Shown: piece after piece, positions 56,366-64,000 of the stretch
Position numbering within the stretch: the first letter of the stretch is position 1
Layout: each line of letters begins with the position of its first letter
Assembly (NCBI GenBank): GCA_026914155.1
Contig: JAPPGH010000010.1
Span: 1-64,000, forward strand
Origin: Candidatus Palauibacter rhopaloidicola
Lineage (GTDB): Bacteria > Gemmatimonadota > Gemmatimonadetes > Palauibacterales > Palauibacteraceae
Length of the DNA stretch: 64,000 bases
Direction of reading: 5' to 3'
The notes under the pieces: generated by a model
Database searches by the model: none
Seen by the model: only the letters and a program-made list of their open reading frames with translations
What the model was told of the DNA's origin: nothing
Position numbers and translations under genes: made by a program

Positions 56366-57853
56366 TCAGTCGATCCCCGACCGGCCTCGCGCGACGCGCC
56401 GCATGCGGGGCGCCCCGCCGAGAAACGAGTAGGCCTCGTATCCCGCGCGCTGCATGACCTCGGCCAGGTAGGCCGTTCGCACGCCCTCCGCACAGCAGAG
56501 CACGTATGTCGCGTCGCGATCGAGTTGGCCGAAGTCCCGCTCGAGTTGCGGGAGGTCGCGGAGGGTCGCCCCCGGCCAGTGCCAGGCTTCGAACGCGTCG
56601 CGGGAGCGGGTGTCGAGGATGACCGCTCCGTCGGGCACGTCGGCCACGTACAGGGACGCCCCGACCATGGATTCCGGACGCAGCGCGCGCACGTCGTGCA
56701 TGGCCGCGCCGGCGACCGCCTCATCGAGTTCCTCGAAGCCCACGGCCGACTCCTGCGCCGCGGCGGCTTCGGGCGACGACGCGGTGACCGGCCGCTGCGG
56801 CACGAGGTCGCAGTACTCGCGCACGCGGGCCGACAGGTCGTAGGTGCCGATCTCCCGTGCCCGGTCGAGGATCTCCTCCTTGTGGAATCCAAGCAGGGGT
56901 CGCAGCACCGGAAGCGAGGAAGCGTTCTCGATTGCGCGGAGATTGCGGAGCGTCTGCGAGGAGACCTGCCCGACGGACTCGCCCGTGAGGATCGCCTCTG
57001 CCCCGATCCGTTCCCCGATCGTCGCCGCGGCCCGATACATCATCCGCTTGAGGACAACCTGCAGGTACGCGGGCTTGGCGTGGGCCCGCATCGCCTCGAC
57101 GACCGGGCCGAACTCGAGGACGTGCAGCCGGGGCCGCGTTCCGTAGCTCCAGCGATCCGCCAGGATCTTCGTGACCTCCACGACCATCCGTTCGTACGCG
57201 CTGCCGCCGAGGTTGCAAAAGACGTAGTCGAGGCGAATCCCCCGCCGCAGCGCCATCCACGCGGCGACGGCCGAATCGAAGCCGCCCGAGATGAGGGCGA
57301 GGGCATGCCCCTGCACTCCGAGCGGCAGGCCGGACGGTCCCCGGATCCGGTCCTCGTGAAAGAACACCCGTTCGTCACGGACCTCCACGAACACCGTGAT
57401 GTCCGGATCCCCGAGGTCCACGGTGGCGCCGGGGTTGAGGGCCGCCCCGAGCCGCTGCTGGATGTCGGAGGAAGAGAAGCCGTGCGAACCGGAGCGGCGC
57501 GCCCGCACCGCGTAGCTCCGGCCTCGCACGGACTCGGCGAAGAGCGCCGTGCCCGCGGCGACGATCGTATCGAGGTCCGCCTCGCACTCGCCCGCCAGCA
57601 CGGAACAACTGGACACGCCGAAGGTGCGCAGCAGCGGATCGAGGAAGGCCGCGTCCGGACTCTCGACGTGGAAGCGGCTCCAGCCGAACTCGAGCGCGGC
57701 GTCGATCCCTTCGGCGTCGAACGCATCGCGCAGGTTGGTCGCGAGCCGGTTCTGGAAGCGCGACCGCGTCCGGCGCGCCTTGGTCGAGAGCTCGCCGGAG
57801 AACCGCACGAGGGCCCGGACGGGCCCGGCTCCGAGTTCGTGTTGCGCCGTCAT
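56366..57853 (-). CDS. thiI: tRNA 4-thiouridine synthase ThiI with rhodanese domain
   Basis: A 495-residue enzyme: ferredoxin-like and THUMP domains (1-165), PP-loop pyrophosphatase with ALISGGFDSAVAAWM, and a C-terminal rhodanese domain with Cys in VLCCAEGVRTAYLAEVM. REYCDLVPQRP carries the second conserved Cys. It makes s4U at position 8 of tRNA and the sulfur for thiamine. Located next to a tRNA gene and 49 bases downstream of uppS. Confidence 0.95.
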   Translation of the reverse strand: MTAQHELGAGPVRALVRFSGELSTKARRTRSRFQNRLATNLRDAFDAEGIDAALEFGWSRFHVESPDAAFLDPLLRTFGVSSCSVLAGECEADLDTIVAAGTALFAESVRGRSYAVRARRSGSHGFSSSDIQQRLGAALNPGATVDLGDPDITVFVEVRDERVFFHEDRIRGPSGLPLGVQGHALALISGGFDSAVAAWMALRRGIRLDYVFCNLGGSAYERMVVEVTKILADRWSYGTRPRLHVLEFGPVVEAMRAHAKPAYLQVVLKRMMYRAAATIGERIGAEAILTGESVGQVSSQTLRNLRAIENASSLPVLRPLLGFHKEEILDRAREIGTYDLSARVREYCDLVPQRPVTASSPEAAAAQESAVGFEELDEAVAGAAMHDVRALRPESMVGASLYVADVPDGAVILDTRSRDAFEAWHWPGATLRDLPQLERDFGQLDRDATYVLCCAEGVRTAYLAEVMQRAGYEAYSFLGGAPRMRRVARGRSGID

Positions 57854-57859
57854 AACGAG

Positions 57860-57933
57860 TGGCAGGGGGGGGATTTGAACCCCCGACCCAGGGCTTATGA
57901 GTCCCTTGCTCTACCAGGCTGAGCTACCCTGCC
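57860..57933 (-). tRNA. tRNA-Met (CAT)
   Basis: 74 bases folding as a cloverleaf: acceptor GGCAGGG/CCCTGCC with discriminator A, D-arm, anticodon loop CTCATAA, five-base variable loop, and T-arm GGGGG-TTCAAAT-CCCCC. The acceptor begins with a G:C pair, so it is not a typical initiator. The elongator type is favoured; tRNA-Ile2 (lysidine) is not excluded. The base pair next to the anticodon loop is an A-G mismatch. No CCA is encoded. Confidence 0.93.
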
Positions 57934-57950
57934 GTGCTTGTGGGTCCGCT

Positions 57951-57978
57951 ATCCTACACCTCGTGGCGCGCGGGGCAA
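57951..57978 (-). promoter_or_regulatory. Putative promoter of tRNA-Met
   Basis: On the minus strand TTGCCC (57978-57973), 16 bases, TAGGAT (57956-57951), about 18 bases before the tRNA 5' end. Confidence 0.6.
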
Positions 57979-57994
57979 GCCGCCGGCCGGCCCC

Positions 57995-58021
57995 AAAGCC
58001 CTTCGGACGCAGCCGGGCTTT
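57995..58021. terminator. Hairpin downstream of ftsB, upstream of the tRNA promoter
   Basis: AAAGCCC (57995-58001) and GGGCTTT (58015-58021) form a 7-bp stem with a 13-base loop. On the plus strand it is followed by a short T run, on the minus strand by GGGG. It lies 13 bases after the ftsB stop and could end the eno-ftsB transcript. Confidence 0.4.
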
Positions 58022-58033
58022 TGCCGCGCCCCG

Positions 58034-59838
<1,805 letters not shown>

Positions 59839-60570
59839 CTACCCGGACGCACCGGTGCCCGAGCTTCCCTCCGGGAGCATCGCTTCGATGGCGGCGCGGG
59901 TCTTGCGCATCAACGTCGTCCGGTCGGCCGGCTCCGCTCCCTCCAGCCGGATCGCCGGCCCCAGCCGCACGGTGATCGCCCCTGGCCTCACCCGCTTCGC
60001 GCCGGGCGGATAGACACGCTGGCCGCCTTCCACCGCCGCGGGAACCAGGGGAGCCCCCGTTTCCAGCGCGAGGACGAAGGAACCTCGCCGGAACCGCCCG
60101 AGTCGGCCGTCGCGCGACCGGGTCCCTTCGGGAAACAGCACGAGCGTCAACCGCTCGGCCCGCATCCGGTCGCCTGCCTCCCGAAGCGTTTCCTTCGCGC
60201 TACGGGGCCGGTCGCGGTCGATGAGCACGTGCCCCGCGGAGCGCATCCCCACGGAGAGCATCGGAATGTTCCCCAGTTCACGCTTCGCGATGAAGCGTAC
60301 GGACGCGGGGAGACCGGCGATGAGCGCCCAGATGTCGAAGTACGACTGGTGGTTCGCGGCGATGACCTGGACCCCCGATGGGTCAAGGTGCTCGAGGCCG
60401 TGGACCGTGACGCGCACGCCCGCCGCCCACAGCACGGAGCGAGCCCACCCCCGGTTGGCCCGGTCCATCCAGGCCCGGCCGCCTCCGACGAGAGCAACCG
60501 TCGCCGCCAGGGCCCCGAAGAAGATCGTAGAGAGCACGAGGGCGACGTAGAAGATCGCCGTCTTGATCAA
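59839..60570 (-). CDS. plsC: 1-acyl-sn-glycerol-3-phosphate acyltransferase
   Basis: A 243-residue membrane-bound acyltransferase for phosphatidic acid. Acyl motifs NHQSYFDIW (HX4D) and FPEGTRSRDG. N-terminal hydrophobic helix (about 5-25). TTG start overlapping the thiL stop (TTGA). Confidence 0.95.
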   Translation of the reverse strand: MIKTAIFYVALVLSTIFFGALAATVALVGGGRAWMDRANRGWARSVLWAAGVRVTVHGLEHLDPSGVQVIAANHQSYFDIWALIAGLPASVRFIAKRELGNIPMLSVGMRSAGHVLIDRDRPRSAKETLREAGDRMRAERLTLVLFPEGTRSRDGRLGRFRRGSFVLALETGAPLVPAAVEGGQRVYPPGAKRVRPGAITVRLGPAIRLEGAEPADRTTLMRKTRAAIEAMLPEGSSGTGASG

Positions 60571-61580
60571 CGCCCGGCCTCGAAATGGTCGAATCCCTCG
60601 GGGAGCGCCGGATTCAACCGCCCGCTCACGGTCAGCCCCTCGCCTTCGCGCACGCTCCCGATGCGCGTGAGCGGGAGATCGAATGCGACGGCGAAGGCCC
60701 GCTCCGTCCCCTGCATGGCTCCGGCGGGCACGGCAAGGAGCAGTTCGTAGTCCTCACCGCCGGCGAGGAGGAGGCGTTCCGCGGCCGGCGCATGACGAAA
60801 GCCCTCGAGCGCGGGGGCGGCCGGCAGGCGATCCGCCTCGATTTCCAGAGCGACCCGGGAAGCCGCCGCAAGATGGCGCGCATCCCGCATCACACCGTCG
60901 GAAAGGTCGATCGCAGCGTGGATCCGCACCCGTTCCCGGAGCCAAAGCATCTCCTCGATCCGGGGGCGTGGTCGGTCGAAGGCACGGCGGGCCCCCGGGT
61001 CCGGCTCCAGTCCCCGCTCCAGGTCGCGCAGCGCGGCCGCGGCCGCGCCGAGTTCTCCGGTCACCCATAACTCGTCGGCCGGACGCGCGCCGCGCCGCGT
61101 CGTCGGAGCCGCCGCATGACCGAGGACGGTGACGTCGAGGAACGCCGGCCCCGGCGACGCGACCAGATCGCCGCCGAGGACCTCCGCGCCGACCCGGCCG
61201 GCGATCTCTCCCACGCCCCGTCCCAGGGCCGCGGCGATCTCGATGTCCAGCTCGGGGGGCAGCGCCGCCGCCACGACGAGGCCGACGGGAGTCGCGGCCA
61301 TGGCCGCGAGGTCGCTCAGCGCCGACGCAGCCGCGCGGTACCCGATCGTCTCCCACGTCATCCATGCGCGGCGAAAGTGGACCCCCTCCACGCTCGCGTC
61401 GCAGCTCACGACGACCTGCGCGCCATCCGGAGGACGGAAGGCCGCGGCATCGTCTCCGACTGGCAGCGTGACGGTGACCGCCGGGTCGGTGCGGCTGCCG
61501 GCCGCGCCGGCTCCGTCCAGGAACGCCCGAATGCGCGCCGTTTCGGGCCCCTCTGCGAGCGCCGGACCGGTGATGTTCAT
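60567..61580 (-). CDS. thiL: Thiamine-monophosphate kinase
   Basis: A 337-residue kinase making thiamine diphosphate. LPVGDDAAAFRPP (near residue 40), DASVEGVHFRRAWMTWETIGYRAAASALSDLAAM and LAGGEDYELLLAVP are the family blocks. ATG start overlapping the nnr stop. Confidence 0.96.
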   Translation of the reverse strand: MNITGPALAEGPETARIRAFLDGAGAAGSRTDPAVTVTLPVGDDAAAFRPPDGAQVVVSCDASVEGVHFRRAWMTWETIGYRAAASALSDLAAMAATPVGLVVAAALPPELDIEIAAALGRGVGEIAGRVGAEVLGGDLVASPGPAFLDVTVLGHAAAPTTRRGARPADELWVTGELGAAAAALRDLERGLEPDPGARRAFDRPRPRIEEMLWLRERVRIHAAIDLSDGVMRDARHLAAASRVALEIEADRLPAAPALEGFRHAPAAERLLLAGGEDYELLLAVPAGAMQGTERAFAVAFDLPLTRIGSVREGEGLTVSGRLNPALPEGFDHFEAGR

Positions 61581-63181
61581 CCGACCCGGTCCCCGGTGGT
61601 GGCGGGCGGCACCGCGGGAAGGGCGAGGTTGACCCCCGGCCAGACTCCGGGTCGCACCGTGCCCAGCGCCCGGCGCGCTTCCGGCAGCGCGTCCGGCACG
61701 TCCGCCGCGGATCCGCCGATCTCGTCCAAGCCGTGCAGAATCGCGAGAGCCGTGAGCGTCAGAGCGGCGGACGCCGCGTCGGCGGGGCCGAGGCCGGACG
61801 CCAGGCAGGCGCCGCACACGCCGGTCAGCACGTCGCCCATGCCGCCGCTCGCGAACGCCGGACTCACGAGCGTGGTCGCGCGCAGTTCGCCCCCCGGCCG
61901 CGCGACACAGGTCGGCGCGCCCTTGAGCAGCACGGTCGCCCCCGTCGCACCGGCCAGCCGCCGGGCCGCGGCCGGGGCATCTCCGCGGACTTCACCCACG
62001 GACGTGCCGAGCAACCGCGCCATCTCGCCGGGATGCGGGGTCAGGAGGACGGAGCGGAGCGGTGCGAGCGGACCGAGCGGCGCCCCGGCCTCGGCCGCCT
62101 CCGCCGAAAGCACGTTCAGCGCGTCCGCATCGAGGACGAGTGGGACGGACCCATCCTCCAGCACGCGCCGCATCAACTCGGCTCGTTCCGGCCCCGTTCC
62201 CATACCCGGTCCGACCGCGACCGCGCCGGCCCAGTTCAGCGTCGACCGGACCCCCTCGGACGAGGACCAGTCGACGAATACGGCCTCGGGGACGCCGGTC
62301 TGCACGATCTTCCGGTTCTCCGCAGCGCTCACGACGCGCACGATGCCGGCCCCCGCGCGGATCGCGGCGCGGGCGGCAAGCACCACGGCGCCGGCCATGC
62401 CACGCTCTCCGCCCACGATCGCGAGATAGCCCGCGTCGCCCTTGTGGCCGTCGGCGGCCCGCTCTCCGAGGAGGCCGGCCACCCATGCCGCCGTCACGGC
62501 CCGGGTGGACGGCGGGGGCTCCGGCGGCGGGAAGCCGATCTCCACCGAAATCAGGTCGCCGATGCGCTCGCGCGCCGGGAAACTCAGCAGGCCGGTCTTC
62601 GGCCACCCGAAGGTGACGGTCAGGTCGGCCCGAATTGCGGCGCCCGGCACGCGACCCGTCGTAAAGTCCACGCCGCTGGGACCATCGGCCGCGACCACGG
62701 CGGCCCGGGCTGCGTTCACGCGTTTGATGATCTTCGCCTGGGGCGGACGGGGGGCCGTCGTCAGGCCCGTCCCCAGAATGCCGTCGATGACGACATCGGC
62801 CGCGGCGAGTTCCCGGTCCAGCGCTTCCGGCGGGTCGAGAGTCAGGCTCCAGCCCGCGAGAACATCCGGATCCGGGGTTCGGCTTCCGCACCGGAGGAAC
62901 CCGACGGACCGTCCCCAGGCGGAGAGGGTCCGTCCCGCCACGAGGGCGTCGGCGCCGTTGTGGCCGCTTCCCGCGAGCACGGCGACGCGGCCGGCCGGGA
63001 ACCGTTCGTGCACATGGCGCGCCAACGCTCGACCCGCGTTCTCGATCAGCGCGCGTTCCGGTATCGCTCCCGATTCGATGGCGACGCGGTCGATCTCCGC
63101 CATCTCGGCCGCGGTGGGCAGCCAAACCTCGCGGGCGGCGCAGCGCCACCAGTCCGATGGCGGGAGGGCGGAAACCGGCAT
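61577..63181 (-). CDS. nnr: Bifunctional NAD(P)H-hydrate repair enzyme (epimerase + ADP/ATP-dependent dehydratase)
   Basis: A 534-residue two-domain protein. The N-terminal epimerase (YjeF_N, about 15-225) has SGAIPERALIENAGRALA and LAGSGHNGADALVAGRTL. The C-terminal dehydratase (about 235-510) has GHKGDAGYLAIVGGERGMAGA, LLTPHPGEMARLLG, and FASGGMGDVLTGVCGACLA. It repairs damaged hydrated NADH and NADPH. ATG start at 63181. Upstream of thiL. Confidence 0.95.
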   Translation of the reverse strand: MPVSALPPSDWWRCAAREVWLPTAAEMAEIDRVAIESGAIPERALIENAGRALARHVHERFPAGRVAVLAGSGHNGADALVAGRTLSAWGRSVGFLRCGSRTPDPDVLAGWSLTLDPPEALDRELAAADVVIDGILGTGLTTAPRPPQAKIIKRVNAARAAVVAADGPSGVDFTTGRVPGAAIRADLTVTFGWPKTGLLSFPARERIGDLISVEIGFPPPEPPPSTRAVTAAWVAGLLGERAADGHKGDAGYLAIVGGERGMAGAVVLAARAAIRAGAGIVRVVSAAENRKIVQTGVPEAVFVDWSSSEGVRSTLNWAGAVAVGPGMGTGPERAELMRRVLEDGSVPLVLDADALNVLSAEAAEAGAPLGPLAPLRSVLLTPHPGEMARLLGTSVGEVRGDAPAAARRLAGATGATVLLKGAPTCVARPGGELRATTLVSPAFASGGMGDVLTGVCGACLASGLGPADAASAALTLTALAILHGLDEIGGSAADVPDALPEARRALGTVRPGVWPGVNLALPAVPPATTGDRVG

Positions 63182-63221
63182 GGAGGGGCTCCGCGTGGCG
63201 GCGGAGTCTCCGCCGGGAAGG

Positions 63222-63419
63222 TTACTTGTAGGACTGCTGGACGTTACGCCCGAAGCTGATCTCACCGTTGTCGATGCGGATGTTGAACCCGCACTTGGGG
63301 TCCGAGCAGACCCATGCCTTGTACCGGATCGGTGCCCCGTCGCGTCCGTAGTCCGAAAGCGGGAGCAGAACCCCCTTCGTGCAACTCAAGCACTCCGTGA
63401 ACGACCCCGAATCGGCCAC
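63222..63419 (-). CDS. Small zinc ribbon protein, unknown function
   Basis: A 65-residue protein with two Cys pairs: CLSCTKG (residues about 10-13) and CSDPKCG (about 38-43), and between them PLSDYGRDGAPIRYKAWVC. This is a rubredoxin- or zinc-ribbon-like layout; the C-terminus ends NVQQSYK. GTG start with GGAGGGG eight bases upstream. Located between the Minf_1886-like gene and nnr. No known family is recognised. Confidence 0.83.
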   Translation of the reverse strand: MADSGSFTECLSCTKGVLLPLSDYGRDGAPIRYKAWVCSDPKCGFNIRIDNGEISFGRNVQQSYK

Positions 63420-63449
63420 GCGTTCACCCCTCCCCTTCCAGTTCCTCCC

Positions 63450-63812
63450 CTACGCGCTCCAGGGGTAGCTGTCCTCAAAAGCTTCGTCGAAGCTGAAGAG
63501 CCCCTCGAAGTCCTCTCGCGAATCGTCGGGTTGTTTGATCAGCACTCCACATTCAACCAGCGCGAAGACGATCTCGCCGATGTCCGTCGTGCCGTGCACG
63601 CCCCAATGCTCGAGTACGGTCCGCGCCAGAGGGCCGAACCGCTCCAGCGCGAGTTCCCGCACCGCGTCGGCGACTTCGGCGCCGCTGATGTGACGAGGCA
63701 GTTCCAGGCTGGACAATCGGCGCTGGAGGGCGGAGAGCAGGAACAGGTATGCGGCTTCCGTATACCTGGGGTTGCCCTTCCTGATGCCCGTCAGAACGCC
63801 CGCTGTGTCCAC
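63450..63812 (-). CDS. Minf_1886-like conserved protein, unknown function
   Basis: A 120-residue alpha-helical protein: RYTEAAYLFLLSALQRRLSSL, HISGAEVADAVRELALERFGPLARTVLEHWGV, TTDIGEIVFALVECGVLIK and the acid/aromatic end FDEAFEDSYPWSA. This pattern resembles the short family named Minf_1886 (Verruco/Plancto-type). Function unknown. GTG start. Thirty bases upstream of the zinc ribbon gene. Confidence 0.85.
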   Translation of the reverse strand: MDTAGVLTGIRKGNPRYTEAAYLFLLSALQRRLSSLELPRHISGAEVADAVRELALERFGPLARTVLEHWGVHGTTDIGEIVFALVECGVLIKQPDDSREDFEGLFSFDEAFEDSYPWSA

Positions 63813-63934
63813 CTCTTCTCACCTCGTCCCAGGCCCCTTTCCCGGCCGTCATGCGCACCGCCCGCAAGGACATGAACGGCAAAGTTAGGCGGGAGAAAAA
63901 GTTGGCGTCAAGCTACGCCCTCCCGTGAACCCCG

Positions 63935-64000
63935 TCATTTTTCCGGATAGAGCGGGAAATCCTCGCACAACGTCCGGACCTCGGCGTCGACCGCCGAGAG
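63935..64000 (-). CDS. glyA: Serine hydroxymethyltransferase, C-terminal end (partial)
   Basis: Twenty-one codons and a TGA on the minus strand encode EVRTLCEDFPLYPEK preceded by LSAVDA. This is the usual C-terminus of GlyA (EVRxLCxxFPLYP). The rest lies outside the window. Identity rests on this short end only. Confidence 0.7.
   Translation of the reverse strand, partial: LSAVDAEVRTLCEDFPLYPEK

Overview
The window is a dense, GC-rich (roughly 65-70 percent) bacterial chromosome segment that carries only core genes. I see no mobile element, CRISPR array, rRNA operon or phage gene. The organism is a diderm: it has an Mla-type lipid transport operon, several lipobox lipoproteins and an RseP site-2 protease. 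It is rod-forming (mreB-mreC-mreD-mrdA-rodA) and makes isoprenoids by the MEP route (dxr). Lineage-flavoured features point to Gemmatimonadota or a close FCB-group relative: a 1,120-residue DUF4175-type coiled-coil protein, a GlmU-like protein with an NTP_transf_4 head of the kind seen in Bacteroidota, a histidine kinase with an HQMGTP H-box, and a Minf_1886-type small protein. The taxon is an inference, not read directly.

Layout. 1-5331 (minus): trxA, rsmI, the DUF4175 protein and a truncated TPR-like exported protein. 5472-6709 (plus): methylmalonyl-CoA epimerase and a glycosyltransferase. 6642-9736 (minus): clpB and a small lipoprotein. 9737-10065 is the only gene-free stretch over 300 bases and is a divergent regulatory region. 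10066-14945 (plus): an OPT-family transporter, a lipoprotein and mlaE-mlaF-mlaD in one overlapping operon. 14981-26722 (minus): mreB-mreC-mreD-mrdA-rodA, accD, folC, bacilliredoxin, hisS, guaA and a NIF3-family protein. 26905-33245 (minus): rpsO-pnp-M16 protease-ald, preceded by a beta-propeller gene attached to ribF. 33242-40813 (minus): the translation operon rimP-nusA-ylxQ-infB-DUF503-rbfA-truB-ribF. 40999-43046 (minus): murA-pgeF. 43170-43637 (plus): a DUF948-like protein. 43672-49132 (minus): lipoprotein-serS-histidine kinase-uvrD. 49327-52405 (plus): mannose-1-phosphate guanylyltransferase, the GlmU-like protein and a WalJ-like hydrolase. 52386-57933 (minus): tRNA-Met, thiI, uppS, cdsA, dxr, rseP. 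58034-64000 (minus): the 3' end of glyA, a Minf_1886-like protein, a zinc ribbon protein, nnr-thiL-plsC, and eno-ftsB.

How the genes work together. Most belong to envelope growth (peptidoglycan precursors, elongasome, undecaprenyl and phospholipid synthesis, lipid trafficking, envelope stress proteolysis) and to translation (initiation factor, tRNA synthetases, ribosome maturation, rRNA and tRNA modification). Nearly every operon is joined by four-base NTGA stop/start overlaps, which suggests pervasive translational coupling.

No wholly new multi-gene defence or metabolic system is evident. The best leads are: (i) MurA with aspartate in place of the fosfomycin-reactive cysteine; (ii) a promoter, an inverted repeat over its -10 box and an intrinsic terminator stacked in the leader of the rimP-nusA-infB operon; (iii) twin identical palindromes 20 bp apart between clpB and the OPT-Mla operon; and (iv) the translationally coupled OPT transporter plus Mla lipid transporter.
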